Assembly (NCBI GenBank): GCA_947175175.1
Contig: CAMWLV010000002.1
Span: 1 to 60,881 of the forward strand
From: an uncultured Lachnospiraceae bacterium
Lineage (GTDB): Bacteria; Bacillota; Clostridia; Lachnospirales; Lachnospiraceae
Direction of reading: 5' to 3'
Length of the DNA: 60,881 nucleotides
Shown here: positions 24,631-33,589 of the stretch, piece after piece
Numbering within the stretch: position 1 is the first letter of the stretch
Layout: each line of letters starts with the position of its first letter
Program-made: the position numbers and the translations under genes
The notes under the pieces: generated by a model
What the model saw: only the letters and a program-made list of their open reading frames with translations
Databases searched by the model: none
Told to the model about the DNA's origin: nothing

Positions 24631-26952
24631 TTACATCTCCGCATAAAATTTATAAGTATTCATAATCTCTTCCGGTACGTCCGTTGTCACTTTCTGCAAT
24701 GTCTTGATCTTCAGTTCAAGTTCCTGTTTCTTCTTCTGTGCATTTCGGAAACTCCGCGCCTGCGCCACCTCATACGGTCTCTGGGCATTTAACTTCATCC
24801 GGATCTCCTTCTCAAACGGGCAGTATGTCGCAAGAAGCTCTCTTGCCACCTTATTCATCTTCATGGAACCGTTTGCCTCATTCTTGATCCACGCCTCATA
24901 GTCGATCAAAAATGTCTCCCTGGAATTATTTCTCGATTTCTGAATCTGCAGCTTCACCTTGTCTCTCGCCTCATCCGACAGATCTCTGTTTTTCCTGTAG
25001 AACTGAATATAGTCCATATATTCTGAGGTAAGCGATTTCACCTTGACATCATTCCATGCCATTCCTTGTATACAGCGGCAAAGCTCCCAGCGGAAGCGCC
25101 CAAACATCTTCACCATCATCTCATCGATATTAGAACTTGTCATGATGGGGAAGCAGAATCGTCCCGGCGTACCCTTATTCTTGCCGCCAATCTCCTGCCA
25201 CATCGCCGCATTCGTACCAAAGAGTGGGAATAAGATCACATCCGGATACACATTTTTCATAACTGTCTCGTTGATGATCTTAAGCTCTGTATTTGAATAA
25301 ATTACCTCTCTGTAAAATACTGAATAATCGACCTTCAGAAGACGCTGCACGCTCTCATTGATCTTCTTTCTGGTGACAAGAATCTTGTCAAGATATCCAA
25401 ATATCGCCTCCTTATATAAAATCGGCATATAAGAAGATGGCTGCCCGTAAATGGTTCGTGAGTTGCTCATCACCATATTCATGACCTCATACTCCACACG
25501 CTTATCCATATCGTGGAGCAGTGCCTTCTGTTCCTTCTCGGTAATCTCACCCTGTTTTTTGAGGGAACGGAGGTTTTCTACATAATCTTCATCAAATTCG
25601 CTCTTTGACGGTTCCCGCTTTCCATCATGTATCATGTCAAGCCATTCCATCATTGTGACAACCTTACATGGTCCCTCATTGACATCTGGTTCAATGCTGC
25701 ACAGGAATCGCAGGTGTTCCTCGTCCAGCAGCCGCTCGTCCAGCATACCATAGTTCATAAAAAGCTCAACTGCCTTGGGTGGGTGAATCAGTCCCTCCTT
25801 GATCTTGCGGTAGCAAAACAGATAGAGTTTGAATACCAGCGGTGTAATTACTTTCTTTGCCTTCTTCACATCATCGTCGACTGACATTCTGTCTGGCGCT
25901 TTTACCAGATGATCCACATTTGTTCGAAGTGTCTCACTGTCCGTATCGCTGAATGCAGCAAACTTTAAAATCTGTTCCATGGAACCTTTCAAAGATTCCA
26001 TATCATGCCGGATATCTGCCTCTCGCTCCTCCTGAGATCTCTCCTCCACAACCTGCGGCTTTCCTGATGTCAGCCCTTCCATTTTGCCCTTTAAGGAATC
26101 CACATTAAAATCAGGCGCCTTTTGTGTCTGGAGCTCTAGCTCTTTATGCTGAAAGACCATCTCATCAGTAATTCCATTCAGAAGCATATTAATTTCATTT
26201 GGGATATCGCCTTTTTCCTTGATTTCACGAGCTTTCTCACAGATATGGTCAAACAGATTGTTCCTAGAACGAAGACACATAACATCCATAAGGTTCCTGA
26301 TATATTCAATCGCCTCGGCGCAGTCTTCACGAAAGGCTCTCACCAGCTCAACAATCTCATGCACTTGAAAATGCGCCATCTCCTCACTATATGAAAAATA
26401 CATTTTATTTGCACTTAAGGGAATCTTTGCCGCCTCTTCATAATACGAAATCCTGTATTCATTGACGTCCTGTGTCTCTTCGTATGGCTGAAGCTCTTCC
26501 AATTCTTCGACACCAATCGCTGGAATCCTAAATGTAACACAAATCCCCTTGTACTCCTCATAGCTTCTCTGGGCAAAAGAGCACAGTCTTTCCGCACGTT
26601 CGTTGAGACTTAACTTAATACGGTAAAGTTCAATAGCAGTTCTGAACTGTGAAGAAACCATTATGGCCCGATAATCCGCATTCTTGGCAATAATGTTTTG
26701 AATTGTCTGCTCTCCCTGCACAGGAAGTGCAAAAATCACCGAATCCTCCAACGCCGTGTAAGTTGAACTATAGGTCTGATTCCCCACTGCATTCAGCGCA
26801 AGATAACTTCCCTGCGGCCGGATCATTCTGATATTCTCTCCCTGAGAAATCACTTTTCCAGAAAGAACAATCCCAATCTGGCTGATCTCCTCACCTTGTT
26901 CAAAAATGATCTCACCCTTTTTCACTGCATTTTTTCCATTCGCCTTTAACAT
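24631..26952 (-). CDS. Large protein with degenerate cyclic-nucleotide-binding domain
   Basis: I do not recognise a function for this 773-aa protein. Residues about 10-120 fit a cyclic-nucleotide-binding (CNB) beta-roll (KKGEIIFEQGEEISQIGIV onward). In the phosphate-binding cassette, where cAMP-binding proteins have G-E-x-A/L and a following Arg, this reads GSYLALNAVGNQ then TYSSTYTA, so the acidic and Arg ligands are missing. No helix-turn-helix follows. The remaining 600 residues are mostly helical and charged, with a region near 545-640 (YPDVILFPLFGTNAAMW) that looks globular, and end in a coiled-coil-like AQKKKQELELKIKTLQ segment. It has no signal peptide or membrane segment. The sfp-type gene lies 22 bases upstream. 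Confidence 0.7.
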   Translation of the reverse strand: MLKANGKNAVKKGEIIFEQGEEISQIGIVLSGKVISQGENIRMIRPQGSYLALNAVGNQTYSSTYTALEDSVIFALPVQGEQTIQNIIAKNADYRAIMVSSQFRTAIELYRIKLSLNERAERLCSFAQRSYEEYKGICVTFRIPAIGVEELEELQPYEETQDVNEYRISYYEEAAKIPLSANKMYFSYSEEMAHFQVHEIVELVRAFREDCAEAIEYIRNLMDVMCLRSRNNLFDHICEKAREIKEKGDIPNEINMLLNGITDEMVFQHKELELQTQKAPDFNVDSLKGKMEGLTSGKPQVVEERSQEEREADIRHDMESLKGSMEQILKFAAFSDTDSETLRTNVDHLVKAPDRMSVDDDVKKAKKVITPLVFKLYLFCYRKIKEGLIHPPKAVELFMNYGMLDERLLDEEHLRFLCSIEPDVNEGPCKVVTMMEWLDMIHDGKREPSKSEFDEDYVENLRSLKKQGEITEKEQKALLHDMDKRVEYEVMNMVMSNSRTIYGQPSSYMPILYKEAIFGYLDKILVTRKKINESVQRLLKVDYSVFYREVIYSNTELKIINETVMKNVYPDVILFPLFGTNAAMWQEIGGKNKGTPGRFCFPIMTSSNIDEMMVKMFGRFRWELCRCIQGMAWNDVKVKSLTSEYMDYIQFYRKNRDLSDEARDKVKLQIQKSRNNSRETFLIDYEAWIKNEANGSMKMNKVARELLATYCPFEKEIRMKLNAQRPYEVAQARSFRNAQKKKQELELKIKTLQKVTTDVPEEIMNTYKFYAEM

Positions 26953-26974
26953 TTGTCTCCCTCCATTTTGCTTA

Positions 26975-27637
26975 TTAGATTACCCTTTCCGGTAAATCGG
27001 GAAAAATCCCTGTCTCACTGCATACACAGATGGTGTATCCCTTCAGGATATCGTACCACCTTGTACGAAATGTCTGCTCTTTGTCCATATCATAGATATG
27101 CTTGTAATCCGCGTCAGTTACATAATGGCTGATACCAGCTCCAATCCCCCTGCCGTTCAGCTTCACTGCACTCTCCTTCGCTGTCCACATGATATAAAAT
27201 TCCAGTGTCTGTCTATCTATATCAGTCTCCCCCAATGCGAGAAGCCTGTTATATTCTTCCTCATGATAAAATCTCTTTGCCAGAGTCGGTTTCCAGGACT
27301 TCATTTCCTGAATATCCACCCCCACCGGCATGGTATCTGTCACACAGACCGCCCATTCTCCTGAATGAGACAGCCCATAATGAAATTCCTGATATCCCTT
27401 GATGAAGGGCTTACCATATGCCCCTCTTCCAATCTCTGCCTGCTTCCACGCCTCAACATCATGGCCTGCCTGTAGAAATGCATGGCGAAGCAAAAGACCT
27501 GCAAAAATACTCCTCTCTCTCTCTTTCCTGCTTCGGATTTCGGACACCTTTTTCATCCGGTCACTGTCAAGCATCTCGCACAGACGTTTTTCTTCTGTTG
27601 TCTGCAGTTCATAAATCTTTGCTGTATATAATCTCAT
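26975..27637 (-). CDS. Sfp-type 4'-phosphopantetheinyl transferase
   Basis: This enzyme loads the 4'-phosphopantetheine arm of CoA onto carrier proteins. The 220-aa protein has family motifs RKERERSIFAGLLLR, KPFIKGYQEFHYGLSHSGEW (in part), VGVDIQEM with the Mg-binding Asp, and FYIMWTAKESAVKLNGRG with the conserved W-x-x-K-E-S. I start at MRLYTAKIYEL (27637), which has AGGGGAAG before it; the longer frame to 27892 runs through a terminator hairpin. No NRPS, PKS or acyl-carrier gene is in the window, so its target is unknown. Confidence 0.9.
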   Translation of the reverse strand: MRLYTAKIYELQTTEEKRLCEMLDSDRMKKVSEIRSRKERERSIFAGLLLRHAFLQAGHDVEAWKQAEIGRGAYGKPFIKGYQEFHYGLSHSGEWAVCVTDTMPVGVDIQEMKSWKPTLAKRFYHEEEYNRLLALGETDIDRQTLEFYIMWTAKESAVKLNGRGIGAGISHYVTDADYKHIYDMDKEQTFRTRWYDILKGYTICVCSETGIFPDLPERVI

Positions 27638-27660
27638 TCTCTTCCCCTGTGCATGAAATA

Positions 27661-27687
27661 CTACCCCGGCAACTAGTACCGGGGTAG
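27661..27687 (-). terminator. GC-rich hairpin between MCP and sfp-type gene
   Basis: CTACCCCGG and CCGGGGTAG form a perfect 9-bp stem around a 9-base loop, 24 bases after the chemoreceptor stop. The tail TATTTC is only weakly U-rich, so termination may be partial. Confidence 0.55.
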
Positions 27688-27710
27688 AAAAGAATTGCTC
27701 TATTATGTCT

Positions 27711-29489
27711 TTAATATTTTCCGAAATCAGAATCCAGTGAGATAATGCTCTCATTATCAACATAACCACCGTCATCATATGATATCGAATCAAAATCAGA
27801 CTTTCTGCTACTTCCGGCAAGAAGTTTATACTTGCCAACTGCATTTTGAAGCTGCCCTGCAAGACTTGAAAGCTCTGCGCTTGCAGCCGCACACTGTTCA
27901 GATGTTGCTGAGTTTGTCTGTACTACATCGGCAATCTGTGTGATACCAGCATTTACCTGTCCCACAGAACTTGCCTGATTTACAGAAGCCTCTGCAATAT
28001 TGCTTACGATTGAAGCGATATTCTCAACAGAAGCCAAAATCTCCTCAAGAGCTGCTGCTGTCTCAACAGCAAGTTTCGAACCAATCTCCACCTTCTTGAT
28101 AGAATCCTCAATCATCACGGCAGAATCCTTTGCAGCCTCAGCTGATTTGTTTGCCAAAGTTCTGACTTCGTCAGCGACAACAGCGAAGCCTTTACCATGT
28201 ACACCAGCTCTTGCAGCTTCTACAGAAGCATTCAGTGCAAGGATATTGGTCTGGAATGAGATATCGTCGATCACCTTCATAATCTTTGAGATATTCTCAG
28301 AAGACTCATTGATATCCTGCATCGCTGCGATCATCTGCTTCATCTGCTCATTACCGCGGATTGCTCCGTCTTTTGTACTCTGAACCAGATCGTTTGCTTT
28401 GTTCGCGTCATCCGCATTGACCTTTGCGCCGTTTGCAATCTCTTCGATGGAAACCGTAATCTCCTCAATGGCACTTGCCTGCTGGGTGGTACCCTGTGCC
28501 AGAGAGTTGCTTGCACTTGCAACTTCATTTGCACCAGATGTCATTCTTGCAGCTGCATCGCGGATTGTAGACAGGTTTCTATTATTATCACGAAGCATCT
28601 TCACGATCGCTGTTCCAAGAGCATCTTCCTCGCTCGCCTTCTTGTAGCTTGCTGTCAGATCCCCATCTGCAACCTGCTCCGTGACATGAACCTGCTGTCC
28701 GATCGTCTTGACCATCAGACCGAAATCATCTGTCAGGTCGCCAAACTCATCATTTGCTGTCTTCTCAAGATGAACATTGATATCGCCCTTTGCAATCCTT
28801 CTGGCAGCGCTGGAAAGTTTTGCCAGAGGATACTGGATCTTTCTCTTAGTGACAATTGTCGCAAGCGTAATGCAGACAATATAAATCACAATCGCAATAC
28901 CAATAATAAAACTCTGTCTTATTGAAATATAATTATTGATAGAATCCCTGTCCTTCGCTGCACAGATCATTCCGACAACTTCATTTGTAGCGTCCTTGAC
29001 AGGAATATAATAACCATAATAGAGATCCCCATTGATATCAAAATCATTTCTGGAGTACTCATTTCCAGCGTTCAGAACCTCTGAGACAACTTTTGTTTCT
29101 GCCCTGGTGCCAAGAAGTCTGCTTCCGTCTGCATTTTTGATTGTTGTCGCGCGTCTTACATCGCCAAAAAACAACGTGATCTCGCATCCGTTCGCACTTG
29201 CATAATGATCAACCAGGTCTCCCATCGTCTGCGAGAGATTTACATTGCCCTTGTACAAGTCTTCACCCTGCATGGAGTACACACCATCCGATACCCCGTC
29301 AAGTGCAAGCTCCGTACCCCTTGCCATGGCCTCAAGCATTGCAAACGTCTCTGACTCCATACCTTGTCTGAGTGTCATTGTGGAGACCGTTACAATGATA
29401 ATACATGCAGCCAACATTGGCAGAGATACTAATGAAATCACTAACCACTTAATGGTAAACCTACTACCTAATTTGTTTTGTTCATTCAT
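27711..29489 (-). CDS. Methyl-accepting chemotaxis protein
   Basis: The 592-aa receptor has an N-terminal membrane helix ([19 protein letters not shown]), an extracellular sensor of about 150 residues resembling a Cache domain ([17 protein letters not shown]), a second helix ([20 protein letters not shown]), a HAMP domain and a long cytoplasmic coiled coil. The signalling hairpin tip contains [18 protein letters not shown]. It feeds chemotaxis signals to CheA/CheW, encoded elsewhere. I start at [11 protein letters not shown] (29489), because AAAGGATG is too close to the earlier ATG. A clear promoter lies 90 bases upstream. The ligand is unknown. Confidence 0.93.
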   Translation of the reverse strand: MNEQNKLGSRFTIKWLVISLVSLPMLAACIIIVTVSTMTLRQGMESETFAMLEAMARGTELALDGVSDGVYSMQGEDLYKGNVNLSQTMGDLVDHYASANGCEITLFFGDVRRATTIKNADGSRLLGTRAETKVVSEVLNAGNEYSRNDFDINGDLYYGYYIPVKDATNEVVGMICAAKDRDSINNYISIRQSFIIGIAIVIYIVCITLATIVTKRKIQYPLAKLSSAARRIAKGDINVHLEKTANDEFGDLTDDFGLMVKTIGQQVHVTEQVADGDLTASYKKASEEDALGTAIVKMLRDNNRNLSTIRDAAARMTSGANEVASASNSLAQGTTQQASAIEEITVSIEEIANGAKVNADDANKANDLVQSTKDGAIRGNEQMKQMIAAMQDINESSENISKIMKVIDDISFQTNILALNASVEAARAGVHGKGFAVVADEVRTLANKSAEAAKDSAVMIEDSIKKVEIGSKLAVETAAALEEILASVENIASIVSNIAEASVNQASSVGQVNAGITQIADVVQTNSATSEQCAAASAELSSLAGQLQNAVGKYKLLAGSSRKSDFDSISYDDGGYVDNESIISLDSDFGKY

Positions 29490-29578
29490 AAGTAACATCC
29501 TTTCACACTATATTCTATTAGTACTTTATTAAAGTAACTATGCAGAATCCTCCCAGCTACTTTAACAACTTAATCTCT

Positions 29579-29607
29579 ATTTTAAATTGTTTCCACGATT
29601 AAGTCAA
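29579..29607 (-). promoter_or_regulatory. SigA-type promoter for the chemoreceptor gene
   Basis: On the minus strand TTGACT (29602-29607), a 17-base spacer and TAAAAT (29579-29584) form a good promoter. The leader contains an 8-bp inverted repeat (TTAAAGTA/TACTTTAA). No SigD-type (TAAA / GCCGATAA) motility promoter was seen. Confidence 0.65.
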
Positions 29608-29640
29608 TAGTATATATTGTCTGTCAGTTAAAAAATTTAA

Positions 29641-29672
29641 AAAGACTTCCAGGAAATCCCTTAGAAGTCTTT
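29641..29672 (-). terminator. Intrinsic terminator after sigG
   Basis: AAAGACTTC and GAAGTCTTT form a 9-bp stem, followed on the minus strand by TTAAATTTTTT. It lies about 20 bases beyond the sigG stop and closes the sporulation sigma-factor unit. Confidence 0.8.
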
Positions 29673-29693
29673 TTATGCCATAACCACAAATAT

Positions 29694-30476
29694 TTAGAAT
29701 GCCAGATATTTTTTCATCGTGCGCAAGGCATTTTTTTCCAACCGCGACACCTGCGCCTGGGAGATGCCGATATACTCGGCAACCTCCATCTGTGTCTTAC
29801 CCTCGAAAAAGCGCAGGTTGATAATCTCATTCTCCCTCTCATCCAACCGCTTCATCGCCTCACTCAGAGAAATGTTCTCAACCCAATTGTCCTCCTTACA
29901 TTTTTTGTCACTGATCTGGTCCATCACATACAATGTGTCCCCGCCCTCTGTATACACCGGCTCATACAGGCTCATTGGATTTTGTATTGCATCAAGTGCG
30001 TACACAATATCCTCTTTGGGTATTCCGATTTCTTCTGATATCTCCATGATCGTCGGCTCACGCAGGTTCTTTTTCGTGAGATTCTCCTTGGCATAGATCG
30101 CTTTGTACGCTGTATCCTTTAGAGAACGGCTCACGCGGATCGGATTGCTCGAATCTCTGAGGAACCTTCTGATCTCTCCGATGATCATGGGAACTGCATA
30201 CGTGGAAAATTTTACATCAAGGCTGGAATCAAAGTTGTCGATTGCCTTGATCAGCCCGATACATCCGATCTGAAACAGGTCATCCACGTTTTCATTGGAC
30301 TGCGAAAACCGCTTGATAACGCTTAAGACCAGCCTGAGATTTCCTCTGATATACTCCTCCCTTGCCTGCATATCCCCCTGTTCTATTTTTTCAAAAAGCG
30401 CCTGTTTTTCCTCATTTTTGAGTACAGGGAGCTTTGACGTATTTACACCGCATATTTCAACTTTTCCAAGTGCCAT
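29694..30476 (-). CDS. sigG: RNA polymerase sporulation sigma factor SigG
   Basis: SigG directs late gene expression in the forespore. The 260-aa protein starts with KVEICGVNTSKLPVL, the N-terminus characteristic of clostridial and Bacillus SigG, followed by region 2 (DDLFQIGCIGLIKAIDNFDSS, in part, and KFSTYAVPMIIGEIRRF), region 3 and region 4 (INLRFFEGKTQMEVAEYIGISQAQVSRLEK, in part). It lies downstream of sigE as in Bacillus. The 145-base gap contains a palindromic hairpin and may also hold a forespore promoter, which I could not identify with confidence. Confidence 0.97.
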   Translation of the reverse strand: MALGKVEICGVNTSKLPVLKNEEKQALFEKIEQGDMQAREEYIRGNLRLVLSVIKRFSQSNENVDDLFQIGCIGLIKAIDNFDSSLDVKFSTYAVPMIIGEIRRFLRDSSNPIRVSRSLKDTAYKAIYAKENLTKKNLREPTIMEISEEIGIPKEDIVYALDAIQNPMSLYEPVYTEGGDTLYVMDQISDKKCKEDNWVENISLSEAMKRLDERENEIINLRFFEGKTQMEVAEYIGISQAQVSRLEKNALRTMKKYLAF

Positions 30477-30501
30477 ATTTATAATCCTCCTCGTTTTCCG
30501 A

Positions 30502-30541
30502 AGGAAAATGCGAGCTGCCCCAGCGAGCAGAGGATTTTCCT
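30502..30541 (-). repeat. Nested hairpin in the sigE-sigG gap
   Basis: AGGAAAAT and ATTTTCCT pair perfectly around a loop that holds a smaller GCTG/CAGC hairpin. On the minus strand the structure lies 26 bases before sigG; a second small hairpin (TTTTCC/GGAAAA) and the sigG ribosome site follow. Confidence 0.55.
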
Positions 30542-30621
30542 CCTTATATCTCTATGCCTTTACAGACTATAACAGCCCGTTTGAGCATATGTAAGAAGGT
30601 GTAAATACATCTATGTACTAT

Positions 30622-31356
30622 TTAACTTGCCATCTCCTTTTTTAACCGCTTCATAATCTTCTTTTCCAGTCTTGAGATATAGGACTGTGATATGCCTAAG
30701 TAATCAGCTACCTCCTTCTGCGTCATCTCCATGTCATCTGGGTTGTTTAAGCCAAACCGCAGCATGATGATCGTCCGTTCCCGCTCCCCTAATTTTGAGA
30801 TCGCGCGCTTTAGCTGGCTCCTCTCCACCTCTGTCTCCAGATCCTTGTAGATCACGTCCTCGTCGGTTCCGAGAATATCTGACAGAAGCAGTTCATTGCC
30901 GTCCCAATCTACATTCAGGGGCTCGTCAATCGAAACCTCAAGCTTTGTCTTGTTATTCCTTCTCAGGTACATTAAGATTTCATTCTCAATGCACCTTGAC
31001 GCATAGGTCGCCAGCTTGATGTTCTTACTGCGGTTAAAAGTGTTAATCGCCTTGATGAGACCGATCGTACCGATGGAGATCAAATCCTCGACTCCCACGC
31101 CTGTATTGTCAAATTTTTTGGCAATATACACGACAAGCCTTAAATTATGCTCGATCAAAAGTGCCCTTGCCTCATTCGCATACTCGGTCTCCAATCCGTT
31201 GATCGCCTTGTTCTCTTCCTCGCCCTCCAGCGGCGGCGGCAGTACCTCAGAACCTCCGATATAATGAATTTCGTTCCCGGCTTCATTTTTATTCTTATTT
31301 TTCCCAAGGGATAATCGCATTTTCCCTGGCAGATATAATTTTATAATCATACTCAT
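30622..31356 (-). CDS. sigE: Pro-SigE, mother-cell sporulation sigma factor
   Basis: SigE drives early mother-cell transcription after proteolytic activation. I start at the ATG at 31356 (244 aa), six bases after GGAGG; a longer frame overlaps the spoIIGA stop. The first 31 residues form the inhibitory pro-sequence. They end at [15 protein letters not shown], matching the Bacillus pro-SigE cleavage site, where SpoIIGA cuts next to the YIGGSE segment. Region 2 ([20 protein letters not shown]) and region 4 ([20 protein letters not shown]) are intact. The spoIIGA protease is encoded immediately upstream. Confidence 0.97.
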   Translation of the reverse strand: MSMIIKLYLPGKMRLSLGKNKNKNEAGNEIHYIGGSEVLPPPLEGEEENKAINGLETEYANEARALLIEHNLRLVVYIAKKFDNTGVGVEDLISIGTIGLIKAINTFNRSKNIKLATYASRCIENEILMYLRRNNKTKLEVSIDEPLNVDWDGNELLLSDILGTDEDVIYKDLETEVERSQLKRAISKLGERERTIIMLRFGLNNPDDMEMTQKEVADYLGISQSYISRLEKKIMKRLKKEMAS

Positions 31357-31373
31357 CATCATCCTCCATTCGC

Positions 31374-32174
31374 TCATATCATCAGGCTATGGTTCAGTAT
31401 CATCTGGAACGCCCCGTCCTTCGACAGTTTCCCTTTGTAGAGCGCTACCACTGCCCCTTTTTTCACCACCTGTTCCCTCTCCTTTTGAATTACCAGTTCA
31501 TCCACCACAATTCCTTCCAGGACTCCGTGCGCCTTTCCGACACTCTGATAAGGAATAATTTTATATTTCTGTGGATATCTCTCCAGCCATCTTTTTGTCA
31601 AGTCTGTCTCCTCCACTACAGACACAGGTTTTCCAGATACAGGATCTGTCAGGAGATTTCCTGTGTCAAACAATGCCTTGTACACGACATTCTCTTCCCC
31701 TTCGACCAAAGTGACCTCATAGATGCACCTCGATTCCGCCAAACGGCGGCAGGCAAGCATAAAGAACACGATCACTGCAATCACTGCTGTCACCATAATC
31801 TGCGCCAGCCAGTTTCCCACAAGTCTGTCTGCACACTCCAGAAGCTTTCCATATGCAAATACCATTCCATGCAGGTATATGATCCCCATGGCAAGCTTCT
31901 GGAGCGTTATACCACGCTTGATGGGCTGCTGTAGGCATACGAGAAGCATTCCCGCATCCAGGGCAAGTACCAACAAGATGTATGCCGCGCCAAATCCCAT
32001 GCCTGACACCAGGATGAGCACCGCCCCCACTCCTCCAGCCAATGATGCAGCCAACAGTCTTATAAATATTATTTTTTCCTTTAGCAAAAGCAGCGTCAAA
32101 AGCAGCAGCTGCATATCCATCAGAACATTTTGTACCAGAAAAACATCGATATATATCTCATAAATTCCAATCAC
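31374..32174 (-). CDS. spoIIGA: Sigma-E processing peptidase SpoIIGA
   Basis: SpoIIGA is a membrane aspartic protease that cuts pro-SigE in the septum facing the mother cell. The protein has about five hydrophobic helices in its N-terminal half (from [21 protein letters not shown]) and a soluble C-terminal half with the catalytic motif [18 protein letters not shown]. The open frame reaches an ATG at 32213, but that codon lies upstream of the predicted -10 box. I therefore use the GTG at 32174 (266 aa); an ATT at 32165 would fit the ribosome site and the Bacillus N-terminus even better. Confidence 0.93.
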   Translation of the reverse strand: MIGIYEIYIDVFLVQNVLMDMQLLLLTLLLLKEKIIFIRLLAASLAGGVGAVLILVSGMGFGAAYILLVLALDAGMLLVCLQQPIKRGITLQKLAMGIIYLHGMVFAYGKLLECADRLVGNWLAQIMVTAVIAVIVFFMLACRRLAESRCIYEVTLVEGEENVVYKALFDTGNLLTDPVSGKPVSVVEETDLTKRWLERYPQKYKIIPYQSVGKAHGVLEGIVVDELVIQKEREQVVKKGAVVALYKGKLSKDGAFQMILNHSLMI

Positions 32175-32192
32175 CTCCGTCCCTATAAAAGG

Positions 32193-32226
32193 ATTATACA
32201 AAAAAAGTCCCATGCTTTTTTGTCAA
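32193..32226 (-). promoter_or_regulatory. spoIIGA promoter with 22-bp spacer
   Basis: On the minus strand a perfect -35 TTGACA (32221-32226) and perfect -10 TATAAT (32193-32198) are separated by 22 bases. The Bacillus subtilis spoIIG promoter is known for the same 22-bp spacing and needs Spo0A~P with SigA. A 0A-like box AGTCGAA (32253-32259) lies upstream, and TGTCAAA on the opposite strand overlaps the -35. Confidence 0.75.
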
Positions 32227-32237
32227 AGCGTGGGACT
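32200..32237 (-). terminator. ftsZ terminator overlapping the spoIIGA promoter
   Basis: AGTCCCACGCTTT and AAAGCATGGGACT form a 13-bp stem with one G-U pair, followed by seven T. It lies about 39 bases after the ftsZ stop. The stem occupies the spacer and -35 of the spoIIGA promoter. Confidence 0.85.
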
Positions 32238-32275
32238 AAATTATGTTTATTTTTCGACTTTTTCTGTGTCTGATA

Positions 32276-33478
32276 TTATCTCTTTAAGAAACTTGGTATG
32301 TTCAAAGTCTGTTCCTTCACATTACTTCTCAAATCAGTTGTGACTGGTTTGACCCCGTTGTTTGGTCTGGGCTGTGCCCCCTGAGGTACTTGTCCATTCG
32401 GCTGCATCCCATTGACACCTGATGGTCCCTGCGGTCTTGGCCTTGTCGGTGTGTTGGGGACATTCGTGGGTTTCACTGAGAAATTGCTGTTGATCCTGCC
32501 CATATTATTGAGCGGTATATTCTGCCTCTTCTCAACGATACCTGTCGCAATGACCGTAACAGTACAGGAATCCGCCATATCTTCATTGTACATCGCACCG
32601 AAGATGACATTGATATCCTCACCGGCAAGCTCCTGCACATAGCTTGCAGCATCATTTGCGTCAAAGATGGAGATATCACCTGAAATATTGAGAATAACAT
32701 CTGTTGCGCCATCGAGCGTGGTCTCCAAAAGAGGCGAATTGACAGCCATCTTGATTGCTTCCGCAGCCTTGTCCTCGCCTTTTCCATAGCCGATACCGAT
32801 ATGTGCAATACCTTTTTCCTTCATAACTGTCTGCACATCCGCAAAGTCAAGGTTAATGACAGATGGTACATTGATCAGGTCCGTGATACCCTGTACAGAC
32901 TGCTGGAGTACTTCGTCAGCCTTCTTCAGGGCATCCGGCATGGTTGTCCGTCTGTCGACAATCTCGAGCAGTTTGTCATTTGGAATGACAATCAGCGTGT
33001 CCACATGCTCCTTGAGCTTTTCAATCCCTGTCAGAGCGTTCGTCATACGGGTACGCGCCTCGAATTTAAAGGGTTTCGTGACAACTCCGACAGTGAGGAT
33101 ACCCATCTCCTTGGCAATCGCTGCCACGATGGGTGCCGCGCCTGTACCAGTACCGCCACCCATTCCGCAGGTGACAAATACCATGTCAGCGCCCTTCAAC
33201 GATTCCTTTATATCCTCTGAGCTCTCCTCTGCCGCCTTCTCACCCACCTCGGGCTTTGCTCCCGCGCCAAGTCCCTTGGTCAGCTTCTCGCCGATCTGCA
33301 GAAGCTTTGGTGCCTTGCAGAGCTGCAGAGCCTGCTTATCTGTATTGACTCCTATAAATTCAACACCTGTAATCGTCTCATCTATCATTCGGTTAACGGC
33401 ATTATTTCCTGCGCCGCCTACACCTACTACTATTATCCTTGCTGCTGCGTCTGTTTCATTTGATCTAATCTCGAGCAA
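32276..33478 (-). CDS. ftsZ: Cell division protein FtsZ
   Basis: FtsZ is the tubulin-like GTPase that forms the Z ring. I start at the TTG at 33478 (400 aa), since AAGGAGGAAGGAAAC lies right before it and homologues begin LEIxxNE; the ATG six codons earlier is inside the ribosome site. GTP-binding motifs are [13 protein letters not shown], the tubulin signature [10 protein letters not shown] and the [10 protein letters not shown] region. A Pro/Gln/Asn-rich linker (about 320-380) leads to the C-terminal peptide LNIPSFLKR, which binds FtsA/SepF partners. It has its own promoter. Confidence 0.97.
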   Translation of the reverse strand: MLEIRSNETDAAARIIVVGVGGAGNNAVNRMIDETITGVEFIGVNTDKQALQLCKAPKLLQIGEKLTKGLGAGAKPEVGEKAAEESSEDIKESLKGADMVFVTCGMGGGTGTGAAPIVAAIAKEMGILTVGVVTKPFKFEARTRMTNALTGIEKLKEHVDTLIVIPNDKLLEIVDRRTTMPDALKKADEVLQQSVQGITDLINVPSVINLDFADVQTVMKEKGIAHIGIGYGKGEDKAAEAIKMAVNSPLLETTLDGATDVILNISGDISIFDANDAASYVQELAGEDINVIFGAMYNEDMADSCTVTVIATGIVEKRQNIPLNNMGRINSNFSVKPTNVPNTPTRPRPQGPSGVNGMQPNGQVPQGAQPRPNNGVKPVTTDLRSNVKEQTLNIPSFLKR

Positions 33479-33522
33479 GTTTCCTTCCTCCTTCATAATT
33501 CCTATTAAATTCCATCTAACTT

Positions 33523-33551
33523 ATCATATAATTTTTTTAGCAATTAATCAA
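33523..33551 (-). promoter_or_regulatory. SigA-type promoter for ftsZ
   Basis: On the minus strand TTGATT (33546-33551), a 17-base AT-rich spacer and TATGAT (33523-33528) lie 45 bases before the ftsZ start. It gives ftsZ an expression source independent of the upstream dcw genes. Confidence 0.7.
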
Positions 33552-33589
33552 CATATTTTTTACTTTTCTTTTTATTTTATTATAAACCC

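Noticed and set aside
27638-27892. N-terminal extension of the phosphopantetheinyl transferase
   Set aside because: It would run through the hairpin after the chemoreceptor gene and into that gene's 3' end; the start at 27637 has a good ribosome site and typical length.
29490-29578. Possible c-di-GMP riboswitch before the chemoreceptor
   Set aside because: The leader has a simple 8-bp inverted repeat but none of the GNRA-loop and receptor pattern of GEMM RNAs.
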